Below the pieces are notes generated by a model. It saw only the letters and a program-made list of their open reading frames with translations. It did no database searches and was not told the origin of the DNA. This document shows, one piece after another, positions 51,692 to 61,398 of a DNA stretch of 64,000 nucleotides (position 1 is the stretch's first letter; every line of letters begins with the position of its first letter). This stretch comes from Alistipes sp. (lineage in GTDB: Bacteria; Bacteroidota; Bacteroidia; Bacteroidales; Rikenellaceae). Location: NCBI GenBank assembly GCA_017555905.1, contig JAFZFP010000008.1, positions 1 to 64,000 on the forward strand, given 5' to 3'. The position numbers were made by a program, and so were the translations under genes.

Positions 51692-53080
51692 ATGACCACC
51701 CGAAGAAACATACAAGATTTTGCCATAATTATGCTATTTGCGGCACTCCATTTCGTGACTGCCGTGATTAGCCGTGCCTTCGACTACTACGACGATATCC
51801 CTCTCACGGTGCTGACGATAACGATGGTGATATTGATTTCGATGCGCAACAATGCACGTGTGGAGTTGATGGCAATTCTAACTCTTGCAACCACACTAAC
51901 TGGATTTGTGATAGGCACTTGGTTACGCGAGCCAATGACCCTTTTGGTACATAGCGACATAATCGCCCCTGCCATCACCACATTCCTTATCACGTTGGTT
52001 CTCGGCCTTGTAACTCAGTATGTTACACAACACACTGTGCGTTTTAGAAATAGAGAACAGAATTTTTCTATTTCAACCCAAAGCATCATAATAATCGCCC
52101 TCTCCATTCTCGTACTACGAATGGTCTACGTGGCTATGGATCGAGCGCAAGTATTTACCCAAGGTATGCTCTTCGACAGCATAGTACATCTGTTTGGTAA
52201 TAGTTGGGCATTGCTGTTCCTACTCGCCAGCAACATCGTGCTATCTATTCACCTAACGCGTAACGAGGGAAAAGAGGCACACACCCACTACCGAAACATC
52301 GCCATTCTCTCGGTTTCGGTGCTTGTCATACCAGCCCTCTGTGCCACACTAATTTTCTTCGACATACCACTTCTGAACTCACCATTTTCGACCCCAAAGG
52401 AGTTCCTACAGATACTCTCTGGCACAGTACTTATCAACCTGATAACCATCACTATATGTATATTAGTCAGGCTATCCATCACCTCTCGCAACCAACTTCT
52501 TCAGGAGCGAGAACTCAAGCACCGAAGCCAATACCAATACGAGCGACTTAAGCAACAGATAAACCCCCACTTTCTGTTCAACTCCTTGGGCATCCTCGAC
52601 TACCTCGTACAGGAGAATGAGACCGAGCGCGCGAGTGCCTTTATCCACAAACTTGCGTGTATGTATCGCTATCTGCTCAGCAACGACGACAAGGTATTGG
52701 TAAAACTCTCCGACGAACTCGACTTCACCTCCAAATACATAGATCTTCTTGCTGAGCGTTTCCCCGAAGGAATGGTCTTTGAGGTAGATATTGACGAGGC
52801 AAAACACGATCTCTATGTTGTCCCTTGTGCGCTACAACTTTTGGTCGAAAACGCCACAAAACACAATATCGTTAGTTGCGATATGCCACTACATATATCT
52901 ATTAGTAGCCACGAAGAGTATATTGTGGTGAGGAACAATCTCCAGAAGCGTGTTCACGGACAACCCTCGACACACCTCGGCTTGGAGAACATTCGCCAAC
53001 AATACCTCGACATCACAGGCAAGGATATATGCGTCGAAAAGACTGAAACAGAATTTATTGTAAAACTCCCAATAGTATGA
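51692..53080 (+). CDS. LytS/YehU-type sensor histidine kinase
   Basis: Membrane sensor kinase of 462 residues. About eight membrane segments cover residues 10-260; then a short coiled coil and the His_kinase domain with phospho-accepting His in QINPHFLFNSL (about 286-296) and the ATPase N-box ALQLLVENATKHNI (near 390). The ATG at 51692 is chosen because the in-frame codons before it belong to the -7 element. The response-regulator gene overlaps its end by 4 bp (ATGA), so they form a pair. No periplasmic sensor domain is obvious; the signal may be in or near the membrane. Confidence 0.9.
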   Translation: MTTRRNIQDFAIIMLFAALHFVTAVISRAFDYYDDIPLTVLTITMVILISMRNNARVELMAILTLATTLTGFVIGTWLREPMTLLVHSDIIAPAITTFLITLVLGLVTQYVTQHTVRFRNREQNFSISTQSIIIIALSILVLRMVYVAMDRAQVFTQGMLFDSIVHLFGNSWALLFLLASNIVLSIHLTRNEGKEAHTHYRNIAILSVSVLVIPALCATLIFFDIPLLNSPFSTPKEFLQILSGTVLINLITITICILVRLSITSRNQLLQERELKHRSQYQYERLKQQINPHFLFNSLGILDYLVQENETERASAFIHKLACMYRYLLSNDDKVLVKLSDELDFTSKYIDLLAERFPEGMVFEVDIDEAKHDLYVVPCALQLLVENATKHNIVSCDMPLHISISSHEEYIVVRNNLQKRVHGQPSTHLGLENIRQQYLDITGKDICVEKTETEFIVKLPIV

Positions 53081-53853
53081 TTAAGGTACTCATCGTAGAG
53101 GACGAGATTCCTGCTCAGATAAACCTCAAGAAACTTATCGACAAATGTTGCGACCAGAGCCGTATCGTTATGACTCTGAGTTCAGTGCGTTCTACAATCA
53201 AGTGGCTTCAGGAGAATCCCGAAGGTGCCGACGTGATATTTATGGATGTGGAACTCTCGGACGGCACCTGCTTCGAAGTCTTCGAAGAGGTGGAGGTTTC
53301 GGCACAAGTAATCATCACTACGGCATACGACAACTATGCCATTAATGCCTTCAAAGTCAATACTATAGACTACCTCCTTAAGCCAATCATCGAGAGCGAT
53401 CTCAGGCGCGCTTGGGAGCGTTGCAAGGAGCGTCTCGAACACCGCACAACACCCAATATCGAGACCCTTTTGGATATCGTCTCGAAGGCAAACACCTCAA
53501 ATGGCAAGGAGTATAAGAAGCGTTTTACGGTGAAGATGGGCGAAAAAATTATCATCATCCCAGTAGAGGATATCGCCTATTTCTACTCCGAGGACAAGAG
53601 TACGTATGCCGTGAATCGCAACGGCACACGCCGACTACTCGACTACTCGCTCGACACAATGCAAGATATGCTCGACCCGAAGATATTCTTCAGAGTATCA
53701 CGCAGTTGCATCGTCTCTATAAACTCCATAGAGAATATCTCGAAGCACCTCGGCACACGCCTAAAGATACAACTCACACCCCACTCCGACGACGAGATCG
53801 TCGTAAGTCGAAGTCGCACATCCGACTTCTTAGAGTGGCTCGACAACAACTAA
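53077..53853 (+). CDS. LytTR-family response regulator
   Basis: Transcription regulator of 258 residues: receiver domain (about 1-120) with acidic pair in VEDE, phospho-acceptor Asp in IFMDVELSDG (near 53), and Lys in LLKPI (near 105); LytTR DNA-binding domain (about 150-255) with DIAYFYSEDKSTYAV and FFRVSRSCIVSINSIENI. Such regulators bind direct repeats near promoters. Overlap with the kinase gene shows they act together. Target could be the starch operon on one side or the capsule genes on the other. Confidence 0.94.
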   Translation: MIKVLIVEDEIPAQINLKKLIDKCCDQSRIVMTLSSVRSTIKWLQENPEGADVIFMDVELSDGTCFEVFEEVEVSAQVIITTAYDNYAINAFKVNTIDYLLKPIIESDLRRAWERCKERLEHRTTPNIETLLDIVSKANTSNGKEYKKRFTVKMGEKIIIIPVEDIAYFYSEDKSTYAVNRNGTRRLLDYSLDTMQDMLDPKIFFRVSRSCIVSINSIENISKHLGTRLKIQLTPHSDDEIVVSRSRTSDFLEWLDNN

Positions 53854-53900
53854 AGTTTCAACTTTAGATGCGCTACCTACCATTATTTGCATAATTTTTG

Positions 53901-53908
53901 TACCTTTG
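53901..53908 (+). promoter_or_regulatory. Candidate -7 element of the capsule-export genes
   Basis: TACCTTTG, about 60 bp before the Wza-like gene. The -33 position is poor, which would suit a regulated promoter. Confidence 0.5.
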
Positions 53909-53968
53909 TACAAATTAATCAGCGCACACATTTTTTAGGGTGTAAAACATTTTACCGCATTAGTAATT

Positions 53969-54757
53969 ATGAACTATCTAAGAGTTGTTATCGTGGCGTT
54001 TGCGCTCCTCTTTGCGGGTTGCAACGCACAGAAGAACGTCCTCTACATACAAGACATTGAGAGTGGCACCGAGGTATCGCTCCCTGAGGAGTATATCATA
54101 CGCCTGAAACCCCTCGACCAAATTACCGTGGTGGTGAATAGCAAGAATCCCGAGTTGGCCACCCCATTCAACTCATCATCGAGTTATAACGCCTTGGTGG
54201 GTACGGTAGCAAATACCGCTACAGAGAGCAACTTGCAGGTACTTACCATCGACGAGGAGGGCTACATCACCCTTCCTATCATTGGCAAGATTCAGTGTGC
54301 TGGGCTTACCCGTATGGAACTTGCACACAACATCGAAAACCGTATCCGCGAGGCTGGCTACATCGCTGACCCTCAGGTAAACGTGCGCTTTGCAAACCTC
54401 ACTATATCTGTTGTGGGCGAGGTGAACAAGCCTGGCCGTTACGACATCGAGCGCGACCAGTTATCTATATTCGAGGCTTTGGCCTTGGCTGGCGATATGA
54501 CCATCTATGGTAGCCGTGAGGATGTAGCAATAATAAGGGAGCAGAACGGCAAAAACATAATCACGAAACTCGACCTTCGTAACCCCGAATGTCTCTCGTC
54601 AGACTACTATTACCTCGAGCAGAACGACGTAATCATCGTAAGCCCAAACAAGTATAAGGCTGCTACGGCAGAGATAAATCAGAATCGCACATTCTGGATA
54701 TCAATCACCTCAACAGCGATAGCCTTGGCTACCCTATTACTCACAATCTTCCTTTAG
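53969..54757 (+). CDS. Polysaccharide export lipoprotein, Wza-like
   Basis: Periplasmic/outer-membrane export protein of 262 residues. Lipobox LFAGC (Cys18). A polysaccharide-export domain (about 40-135; LKPLDQITVVVNSKNPELA and EEGYITLPIIGKIQCAG) precedes an SLBB domain (about 140-225; SVVGEVNKPGRYDI). A C-terminal membrane helix (about 238-260) is present. The Wzc-like gene follows after 41 bp. The pair should export a capsule or exopolysaccharide. Confidence 0.92.
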   Translation: MNYLRVVIVAFALLFAGCNAQKNVLYIQDIESGTEVSLPEEYIIRLKPLDQITVVVNSKNPELATPFNSSSSYNALVGTVANTATESNLQVLTIDEEGYITLPIIGKIQCAGLTRMELAHNIENRIREAGYIADPQVNVRFANLTISVVGEVNKPGRYDIERDQLSIFEALALAGDMTIYGSREDVAIIREQNGKNIITKLDLRNPECLSSDYYYLEQNDVIIVSPNKYKAATAEINQNRTFWISITSTAIALATLLLTIFL

Positions 54758-54798
54758 TCTAAGAGGCTAATAATAAGAATCATAACATCCACTATAAT

Positions 54799-57204
54799 AT
54801 GGCAGATATCAACGAATCGATGAAGAACAAGGAGGCCATAATAAATAGGCTCTCCATACACGACATCCTCAACATCATACTTTCGAATTGGTACTGGTTT
54901 ATCATCTCGCTCCTCCTCTTTGGTGCTGGAGCCTACGCCTACCTACGCTACACTACCCCTATCTATCAGCGTACCGCAACGGTGCTTGTGAAGGACTCAC
55001 GTAAGGGCTCAGGTAGCGAGGTTACTGCCTTCAACGACATCATCGGTGGCATTAGCCGTCGCTCGGTGGACAACGAGTTGCACATCTTCCAGTCGCGCCA
55101 CCTTATGGAGCAGGTGGTGAAGCGCTACGACCTCACCACACAATATCTCTCGAAGGGTCGCGTATATACTGCGGATATGTACGGCAGAACACCCGTTATT
55201 GTGAAGTTCCTCGGAGCAACACCCTCGGGCATCACATCCTTCAAATATAACATATCCGACAACGGAGGACTCAGACTCACGAACTTCACCGACAACGAGG
55301 ACGTGACAATCGAGTGTGCCATAGGAGATACTATCGTCACCCCTCTGGGAGAGATTACAACCATCGCAACACCCTATATAGCACGCTATGGCGACAACGA
55401 GATTATCGTGCGCCACCTGCCACTAAATGAGGTTACGGAGACCTACCGCAAGCGTCTCAAGTGTGAGATTTCGGACAAGCAGGCCTCGGTGATACGCCTT
55501 ACGATGGTAGATGCTGTACCACTTAGGGCCGAGAACGTAATCAACGGAATTATTGATGCTTATAACGTAGATGCTATCAAGGATAAGCAGGCTATATCGA
55601 ACCTAACCGAGGAGTTTATCAACGAGCGTTTGGAGACCCTCAGCCACGAGTTGAACCTTGCCGACAGCGACATCGCCACCTACAAGCAGGAGAATCGCCT
55701 CTACAACATTGCCGAGGAGGCCGCTATGAGTGCCGAGGAGGCTAAGCGCCTCAAGCGCGATGCACTCTCATTAGAGGCCAACTTGGAGATGGCCGAGTAC
55801 ATCTACAACTACCTAAACGACGAGAGCCGTGCCTTGGCGATGATTCCAGCCTCAACCATAACCCTCAGCGATGCATCATCGGCATTGGCTACGCAGATAG
55901 ACCTCTACAACAAGAGTCTATTGGAGTATCAGCGCCTCATCGCTGGCTCGTCGGAGAGCAACCCCACTATAGTGGACCTACGCAATGACATCTCAAATAT
56001 GCGCTCGGCGATTATCCTATCGTTGGAGTCTCACATAGAGGGACTTAAGTTACAGATGGGCCATATCGCTCGCCAGCAGACCGAGACCGACAGATATATG
56101 CAGAGTTCGCCAAAGAGGGAGAAGGAGATGCTCTCAAAGGCTCGCCAGCAGAAGGTTAAGGAGGAGTTATACATCTACCTGCTCACCAAACTCGAGGAGA
56201 ACTCCTTGGCAGGTGCTACGGCCGAGAGCAACGCCCGCATCATCGACAAGGCCTACGGTAGCAACAAGCCTATAAGTCCAAAGCGACGAATGACGATAGC
56301 GGTAGCCCTCCTCTTGGGTCTTGCTACCCCATTCGTAATCCTCTACCTACGCGAGATAATGAATACCTCAGTGCGTTCACGCCGAGACCTCGACGATGTC
56401 CTCACCATACCTTTCTTGGGCGACATCCCTGAGCATAGTGGCCACCTCGACAGCCCTATCGTTGTGCGTGACGAGAGTCGTGATGCCATATCGGAGGCCT
56501 TCCGTATGATACGTACCAACCTCAGCTTTATGGCTGTAGATAGACCTATTCAGGTGATTATGTTCACCTCATCGATACCTCATAGTGGCAAAACCTTCGT
56601 GTCGTCGAACCTCGCAATGACGCTCACCACATCGGGCAAGCGTGTGCTTATCATCGATATCGACCTTCGTCGTAGAACACTTTCAAAGATACTTGGCCAT
56701 CGCAACGACAGACGAGGACTGACAAGCTATCTTAGCGGAAAAATCGCCTCACTCGATGGCATAATTTCGCCAAGTGGCATCGACGAAAACCTCGACATCA
56801 TCTATGCTGGTCCTCAGCCACCAAACCCTGCCGAGATGCTTATGTCGTCGCACATAGACGACCTATTCAAGGAGTTGCGCTCACGCTACGACTACATCAT
56901 CCTCGACAGCGTACCAGCAATGGCCGTGGCCGATGCTATGATTATCGACCGTCTGGTAGACCTTACGGTTTATGTCATCCGTGAGGGCCACCTCGACCGT
57001 CGCCACCTCCCTGAGATCGAGAAACTATACCGCGAAAAGAAGTTCCATAATCTCAGCACCATACTCAATGGCGTGACCACTCGCAAGCGTGCCTACGGCT
57101 ATGGCTACACCTATGGCTACGGCTACTTTGCCGAGAATGAGCAGAATACGAAGTGGAGTCGAGGTTGGAACTACATCAGGAGCCTATTCCGTCGTCGCAA
57201 CTAA
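54799..57204 (+). CDS. Wzc-like chain-length determinant / tyrosine kinase
   Basis: Inner-membrane co-polymerase and BY-kinase of 801 residues controlling polysaccharide length and export. Wzz domain with membrane helices near 35-55 and 500-520 and a long coiled coil between. The kinase part begins near 570: Walker A SIPHSGKTF, Walker A' VLIIDIDLRRRT and Walker B-like YIILDSVPAMA. The C-terminus has a tyrosine cluster, YGYGYTYGYGYF (about 766-778), the autophosphorylation tail. It is fused in one chain, as in Proteobacteria. Confidence 0.93.
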   Translation: MADINESMKNKEAIINRLSIHDILNIILSNWYWFIISLLLFGAGAYAYLRYTTPIYQRTATVLVKDSRKGSGSEVTAFNDIIGGISRRSVDNELHIFQSRHLMEQVVKRYDLTTQYLSKGRVYTADMYGRTPVIVKFLGATPSGITSFKYNISDNGGLRLTNFTDNEDVTIECAIGDTIVTPLGEITTIATPYIARYGDNEIIVRHLPLNEVTETYRKRLKCEISDKQASVIRLTMVDAVPLRAENVINGIIDAYNVDAIKDKQAISNLTEEFINERLETLSHELNLADSDIATYKQENRLYNIAEEAAMSAEEAKRLKRDALSLEANLEMAEYIYNYLNDESRALAMIPASTITLSDASSALATQIDLYNKSLLEYQRLIAGSSESNPTIVDLRNDISNMRSAIILSLESHIEGLKLQMGHIARQQTETDRYMQSSPKREKEMLSKARQQKVKEELYIYLLTKLEENSLAGATAESNARIIDKAYGSNKPISPKRRMTIAVALLLGLATPFVILYLREIMNTSVRSRRDLDDVLTIPFLGDIPEHSGHLDSPIVVRDESRDAISEAFRMIRTNLSFMAVDRPIQVIMFTSSIPHSGKTFVSSNLAMTLTTSGKRVLIIDIDLRRRTLSKILGHRNDRRGLTSYLSGKIASLDGIISPSGIDENLDIIYAGPQPPNPAEMLMSSHIDDLFKELRSRYDYIILDSVPAMAVADAMIIDRLVDLTVYVIREGHLDRRHLPEIEKLYREKKFHNLSTILNGVTTRKRAYGYGYTYGYGYFAENEQNTKWSRGWNYIRSLFRRRN

Positions 57205-57217
57205 CCATTAAGAGACT

Positions 57218-57604
57218 ATGAGCCAAATATATACCATCGCCGTAGACTTCGACGGCACCTGCGTAGAACACGACTATCCAGAGGTAGGTCTTGATGTCGA
57301 GGGTGCTGTGGAGACCCTCAGAGAGTTGCAGAGCCGTGGCCACAGAATCATACTCTACACTATGCGTTCAGGCTCGAAACTCGACGCTGCGGTGAGGTGG
57401 TTCAAGGAGCGTAAGATAGCGCTTTGGGCAGTAAACGAGAACCCCGAGCAGAGGAAGTGGACCGAGTCACCAAAGGTATATGCCGACTTCTACATCGACG
57501 ACAGCGCATTGGGTTGTCCCATAACCTTTATCGACGGAGTGCGCCACCACGTAGTCAATTGGGCCAAGGTGCGGACCTTACTGGAATATAACCGTCTACT
57601 ATAA
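57218..57604 (+). CDS. Small HAD-superfamily hydrolase
   Basis: Cytosolic protein of 128 residues with the HAD nucleophile motif DFDGTC (Asp10, Asp12), motif II in YTMRSG (near 49), and the acidic motif DFYIDDSA (near 91). It resembles the small BT0820-like Bacteroides HAD proteins. It starts 13 bp after the Wzc-like gene, so it is probably co-transcribed. Substrate unknown; a sugar-phosphate or nucleotide-sugar role is possible from context. Confidence 0.88.
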   Translation: MSQIYTIAVDFDGTCVEHDYPEVGLDVEGAVETLRELQSRGHRIILYTMRSGSKLDAAVRWFKERKIALWAVNENPEQRKWTESPKVYADFYIDDSALGCPITFIDGVRHHVVNWAKVRTLLEYNRLL

Positions 57605-57623
57605 TATATAAGGTATACAAATA

Positions 57624-57667
57624 GAGAGGAGTGACCCCACGTGGGAATCACTCCTCTCTATCTTTTT
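57624..57667 (+). terminator. Terminator of the capsule-export operon
   Basis: GAGAGGAGTGA (57624-57634) pairs perfectly with TCACTCCTCTC (57648-57658), with an inner CCCACGTGGG palindrome, followed by a T-rich run. Confidence 0.87.
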
Positions 57668-57676
57668 GCGCTCTGT

Positions 57677-58387
57677 TTACGACAATGTCGCAATCTTACA
57701 ATACTGATCGTACTTACGCATAACCTCGCTAACGTAGTTTAACGTCTGGCCACTACCCGAGAACTTACCACACTGGACAACATCCAACTGGTAGTAGGCA
57801 GGATCCGACATCAACTTGAGATAGTTGCTCACAACTACCCACGAATTGGGGTTCTCGCCCTGGTGGCGCGCTATGCGTCGAGCATCGAGAACGTGGCCAA
57901 TGCCTGCGTTATAACTCGCAAGAATGATACTCAAGCGGTCGGCATCTGGCGTAGAGGCTGGGAGTCGCAACATATTGTCGAGTTCCGAAAGCAACATACC
58001 AGCCAAGCGAATATTGGTCTCCGTGTCGTCGATACTCTCGACAGGCATATTGAAGTGGCGTGCCACGACGGGACGTATCTGCATAATGCCCGAAGCACCC
58101 CTATTCGACTTGAGGTTCTCAATAAAACGTGATTCGCTATAGGCAATGGCACTCATCAAGCGCCAATCGAGGCCCTGCTCCTCACCCACCTTGCGCATTA
58201 CATTATCGAAGCGCGAAATAACATACGAGAGTTCTGCCGTCTCGGCACACTGCTCGCTACGAAGTTGGTCAGCGACAATGGCCTCCTCAACACTCGGAGT
58301 ATCCATCGGACGCGACTGACCTAATGATGATCCGTAGTGGGCAAGAAACATTGCCACGAGGATCACAAAAGATACTTTTTTTAACAT
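57677..58387 (-). CDS. Lytic transglycosylase (SLT family)
   Basis: Peptidoglycan-cleaving enzyme of 236 residues. Signal peptide about 1-23 with no lipobox. The SLT domain (about 62-190) has catalytic Glu in AYSESRF, then GASGIMQIRP and SYNAGIGHV, all normal. A short C-terminal tail ends the protein. Third gene of a leftward operon after pssA and a porin-like gene (43 bp gap). It may open the wall for envelope assembly. Confidence 0.92.
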   Translation of the reverse strand: MLKKVSFVILVAMFLAHYGSSLGQSRPMDTPSVEEAIVADQLRSEQCAETAELSYVISRFDNVMRKVGEEQGLDWRLMSAIAYSESRFIENLKSNRGASGIMQIRPVVARHFNMPVESIDDTETNIRLAGMLLSELDNMLRLPASTPDADRLSIILASYNAGIGHVLDARRIARHQGENPNSWVVVSNYLKLMSDPAYYQLDVVQCGKFSGSGQTLNYVSEVMRKYDQYCKIATLS

Positions 58388-58430
58388 TTTTTGGTACTTT
58401 GTGGGCTGCTTGTACCGGGCAAAACACGCC

Positions 58431-60602
58431 TTAGTCGTAGAACGACCACGAGATACCCAACTTGAACATTCGTGGATTTAGCGGATAGCGAGCCACCTGG
58501 AAGTATTCGCCATTGCCAAACAGATTCTGGTTCAAGTGCTGGAATTTCAGCAGGATACGCATACGCTTCCATTTCGCCGACACAAACGCATCGATATAAG
58601 GATAGTTGCCTATCTTTACCTCGCGCTGGTTGTAGAAGGTCGAAATTGCAGGGTTGTAACCTGGAGCGTGGTACGCCGTATTATAGCGACCATCCAAGCC
58701 AATCTGCACACGTAGTACGTCGCGCTTCACCCAAAACTCGTAGTAGTACGAGAGGAAGGCGCTGAACGTAGGTACGGGAAGCACACTCTCATCGGATGTG
58801 ATTTGCACCAATGCCCTATGGTCAAGGTGGAATCCCGCAAAGCGGAAATCCTTGCGAGCATACAAACTCGTCAGGCTCACTACATCAGAACTCTGAGCAA
58901 CACGGCTATCACTGCCGTAGTAGATCATATTTCCGATGACGCCCTGCCAAGCACCCAACTCGAGTGCTATATCGGGGACTGAGAAGTTTACCTCGAAACG
59001 AGTTTCAGACTCCTTATCGAAGGAGTTAAACCACACATAGTGGTTTGAGAATAGATTCTCCTGCCAATAGGATGGCGAGCGCAGGTCTTGCTTAAAGCGA
59101 CCTGTGAGAATCAGGGGATGTTCACGAATATAGGCCCTAAGGGTGATTTCAGCACCCAAAGAGAGATCTCCACCTCGGTAGCCTGAAGGGTGATACTTAG
59201 CATCTACACCCCAATCGGCATAGTGCTTAATCTTACCTCCCGTAGCACCATAGACATACCACGAAGTGAACTTATCCTTGGTCATAGAGCCACTTATGTA
59301 GTCTTTGAGGTTGAGATATGAGTAGGTATGCAGATCGACGCCGACACCAGCATCGATGGTAGAGATCACACCATTGCGATCCCAAGGCTGTATCTGCACA
59401 AAGAGTTTATTCGAAATAACACGCTCAGAAATGGAGTCGCGCGAGGCCTCTGGGTCGATAAACCAATCGTCGTAATAGGTCAGGCCATCCACACTCTCCC
59501 ACTTATCCGTTTCATCGTTATACTTACCACGTAGGTTGCTATAGGTAGCATACTTATCGGTATAGACCTTCGACCACGTATTCAACTCAAACTGGTGTCC
59601 GATATAGACTGCCGAGAGGTCGGCCAACGAGAAGTCGTATTCGGTAACTCGCTGAAGCGGAATGGCATAGGCCTGCTTCACGAAGAGGGAGTTATTGCGA
59701 TAGTGGTTATGAGCCTGTGCCGAAGCCAAACGCATAGGCACACCCGACGGCATCTCAAATACCGTATCGGCAATGGCCCACTCACCCACGACACCACCAT
59801 TCTCACGGGCATCCACCGTATTACGCATATAGCCAGCGTGAATCGAGTAGCGCTTTCCCGTATGAGCAAAGCCCAATGAGAGGGCGTGGTTCTTGGTACG
59901 TTGCCAGTCGTAGCGACCCATAGTGCTACGAGCCTTATAACTCACATTCGCTGAGGTCGATGGCGATATGTTCTGGGCGTGCAACAGTTCGAAATGCTCC
60001 TCACGATAGCGCTTCTGACCCGACTCAAGGTAGGTTAAATTCGTAATCGGGGTCTTGCTGTTATAGAACGGCATATTGTCGATACGAGCGGTATAGGCAT
60101 CGTAACTACGTGCAAAGATAAAGTCTGGATCCTGGCGACGGTCGAACCAATTGACAGCCTGAGAGGATTGGCCGAGACCTCCGAGAGCCATATCACCTAC
60201 TCCCTTTCGATAGAATACGTAGTCGATACGCCAATCGGCAAGCGTAGTATCGAGTGGCTGGATATCTACTCTGTTATAGTCTCTATCTACATTCCATTTC
60301 CAATTCTTCAGGGCACGTACCGTGTCCTCGAAATAGTAGGACTCAAGAGCCTTCTTCTCTCGCTTCTTGCGTGTTTCGGTCGAATCAATGACCTCTCCCT
60401 CAAGGCCCTCGCCACCATCCATACCTGGTATACCACCATACATTCCGCCCATACCTGTCTGGTCTCTTCCGCCCAAGCCCATAGCCTGCTCACGCTGTGC
60501 GCGAGCCATAGATGCAGCATCCATCTGTGCGTACGACAACTCTGGTAGCACAATTGCCACCATAGCGCACACAACAGATATTATCAACTGCAACCTCTTC
60601 AT
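58431..60602 (-). CDS. Putative porin (outer-membrane beta-barrel)
   Basis: Exported protein of 723 residues. Signal peptide about 1-25 (ending SYAQ), then a Gly/Met-rich segment (MGLGGRDQTGMGGMYGG, about 40-60), then a long part made of alternating strands with aromatic belts. It matches in style the Bacteroidetes 'putative porin' family, including NWFDRRQDPDFIFARSY near the front and an end in KLGISWSFYD. Predicted outer-membrane channel; substrate unknown. It sits 7 bp after pssA. Confidence 0.8.
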   Translation of the reverse strand: MKRLQLIISVVCAMVAIVLPELSYAQMDAASMARAQREQAMGLGGRDQTGMGGMYGGIPGMDGGEGLEGEVIDSTETRKKREKKALESYYFEDTVRALKNWKWNVDRDYNRVDIQPLDTTLADWRIDYVFYRKGVGDMALGGLGQSSQAVNWFDRRQDPDFIFARSYDAYTARIDNMPFYNSKTPITNLTYLESGQKRYREEHFELLHAQNISPSTSANVSYKARSTMGRYDWQRTKNHALSLGFAHTGKRYSIHAGYMRNTVDARENGGVVGEWAIADTVFEMPSGVPMRLASAQAHNHYRNNSLFVKQAYAIPLQRVTEYDFSLADLSAVYIGHQFELNTWSKVYTDKYATYSNLRGKYNDETDKWESVDGLTYYDDWFIDPEASRDSISERVISNKLFVQIQPWDRNGVISTIDAGVGVDLHTYSYLNLKDYISGSMTKDKFTSWYVYGATGGKIKHYADWGVDAKYHPSGYRGGDLSLGAEITLRAYIREHPLILTGRFKQDLRSPSYWQENLFSNHYVWFNSFDKESETRFEVNFSVPDIALELGAWQGVIGNMIYYGSDSRVAQSSDVVSLTSLYARKDFRFAGFHLDHRALVQITSDESVLPVPTFSAFLSYYYEFWVKRDVLRVQIGLDGRYNTAYHAPGYNPAISTFYNQREVKIGNYPYIDAFVSAKWKRMRILLKFQHLNQNLFGNGEYFQVARYPLNPRMFKLGISWSFYD

Positions 60603-60609
60603 CCGACTA

Positions 60610-61335
60610 TTATTTCTGAGTTACCGTCTCACGCGCGAACAACCAGCGAAGTGTAGACACCACGATATAGAGAACGATGATTAGGAGTACAGAGTATGTG
60701 GGAACACAGATAATTATTGCCACCGAGAGCAACAAGAAGAGGTAACGCAACCTATTCTCCTTGAAGCCAAAACCCTTGAACTTAAGGGCAAACATTCTGA
60801 TAGGACTGATGAGCAACAACGATGATGCAACGGCGATAATGGCTATCTGCTCCTGATATATTACCAACTCGCCACTCTGGCACAACATAGCCAACGACAA
60901 GAGCATCAACGCATTTGCTGGGGTTGGAAGGCCACAGAACTCTGTTGTTTGGCTGTCATCGATATTGAACTTAGCCAAGCGCAACACCGAGAAGGCAGCG
61001 ATAAGGAGCGTCACATAACCGACGTAGTGCATAACCTCTGCATTGAGACCATAAAGCGAGGTGGTCGAGCCGTAGAGGTCGAACATCACCACCGCAGGGG
61101 CCAAACCAAAGGTCACGTCGTCGGCCAACGAGTCGAGCTGAACACCGAGGGGTGACTGCTGTTTGAGTAGACGTGCCACAAAACCATCGAAGAAATCGAA
61201 GACTGCAGCCACGATGATTAGCCAGAAGGCTGTCTCGTAGGCGTGGTATCTAAGCGTAAAGATAATAGCCAACGCTCCGGCAATCAAATTGCCGAGTGTG
61301 AGCATATTCGGTATTGTGAACAGCCTGATATTCAT
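60610..61335 (-). CDS. pssA: CDP-diacylglycerol--serine O-phosphatidyltransferase
   Basis: Membrane enzyme making phosphatidylserine, the precursor of phosphatidylethanolamine. The CDP-alcohol phosphotransferase motif D-G-x2-A-R-x8-G-x3-D-x3-D is complete (about residues 50-72, starting FDFFDGFVAR). Six to eight membrane segments; 241 residues as in Bacteroidetes members. IPNMLTLGNL at the start is typical for PssA. First gene of an operon with the porin and transglycosylase. Confidence 0.94.
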   Translation of the reverse strand: MNIRLFTIPNMLTLGNLIAGALAIIFTLRYHAYETAFWLIIVAAVFDFFDGFVARLLKQQSPLGVQLDSLADDVTFGLAPAVVMFDLYGSTTSLYGLNAEVMHYVGYVTLLIAAFSVLRLAKFNIDDSQTTEFCGLPTPANALMLLSLAMLCQSGELVIYQEQIAIIAVASSLLLISPIRMFALKFKGFGFKENRLRYLFLLLSVAIIICVPTYSVLLIIVLYIVVSTLRWLFARETVTQK

Positions 61336-61398
61336 ATCTTTATTCCTATATTTCGTTTCGTTTTTGGCACGATAATCGTTTTAAATTGTGCCAAATAT

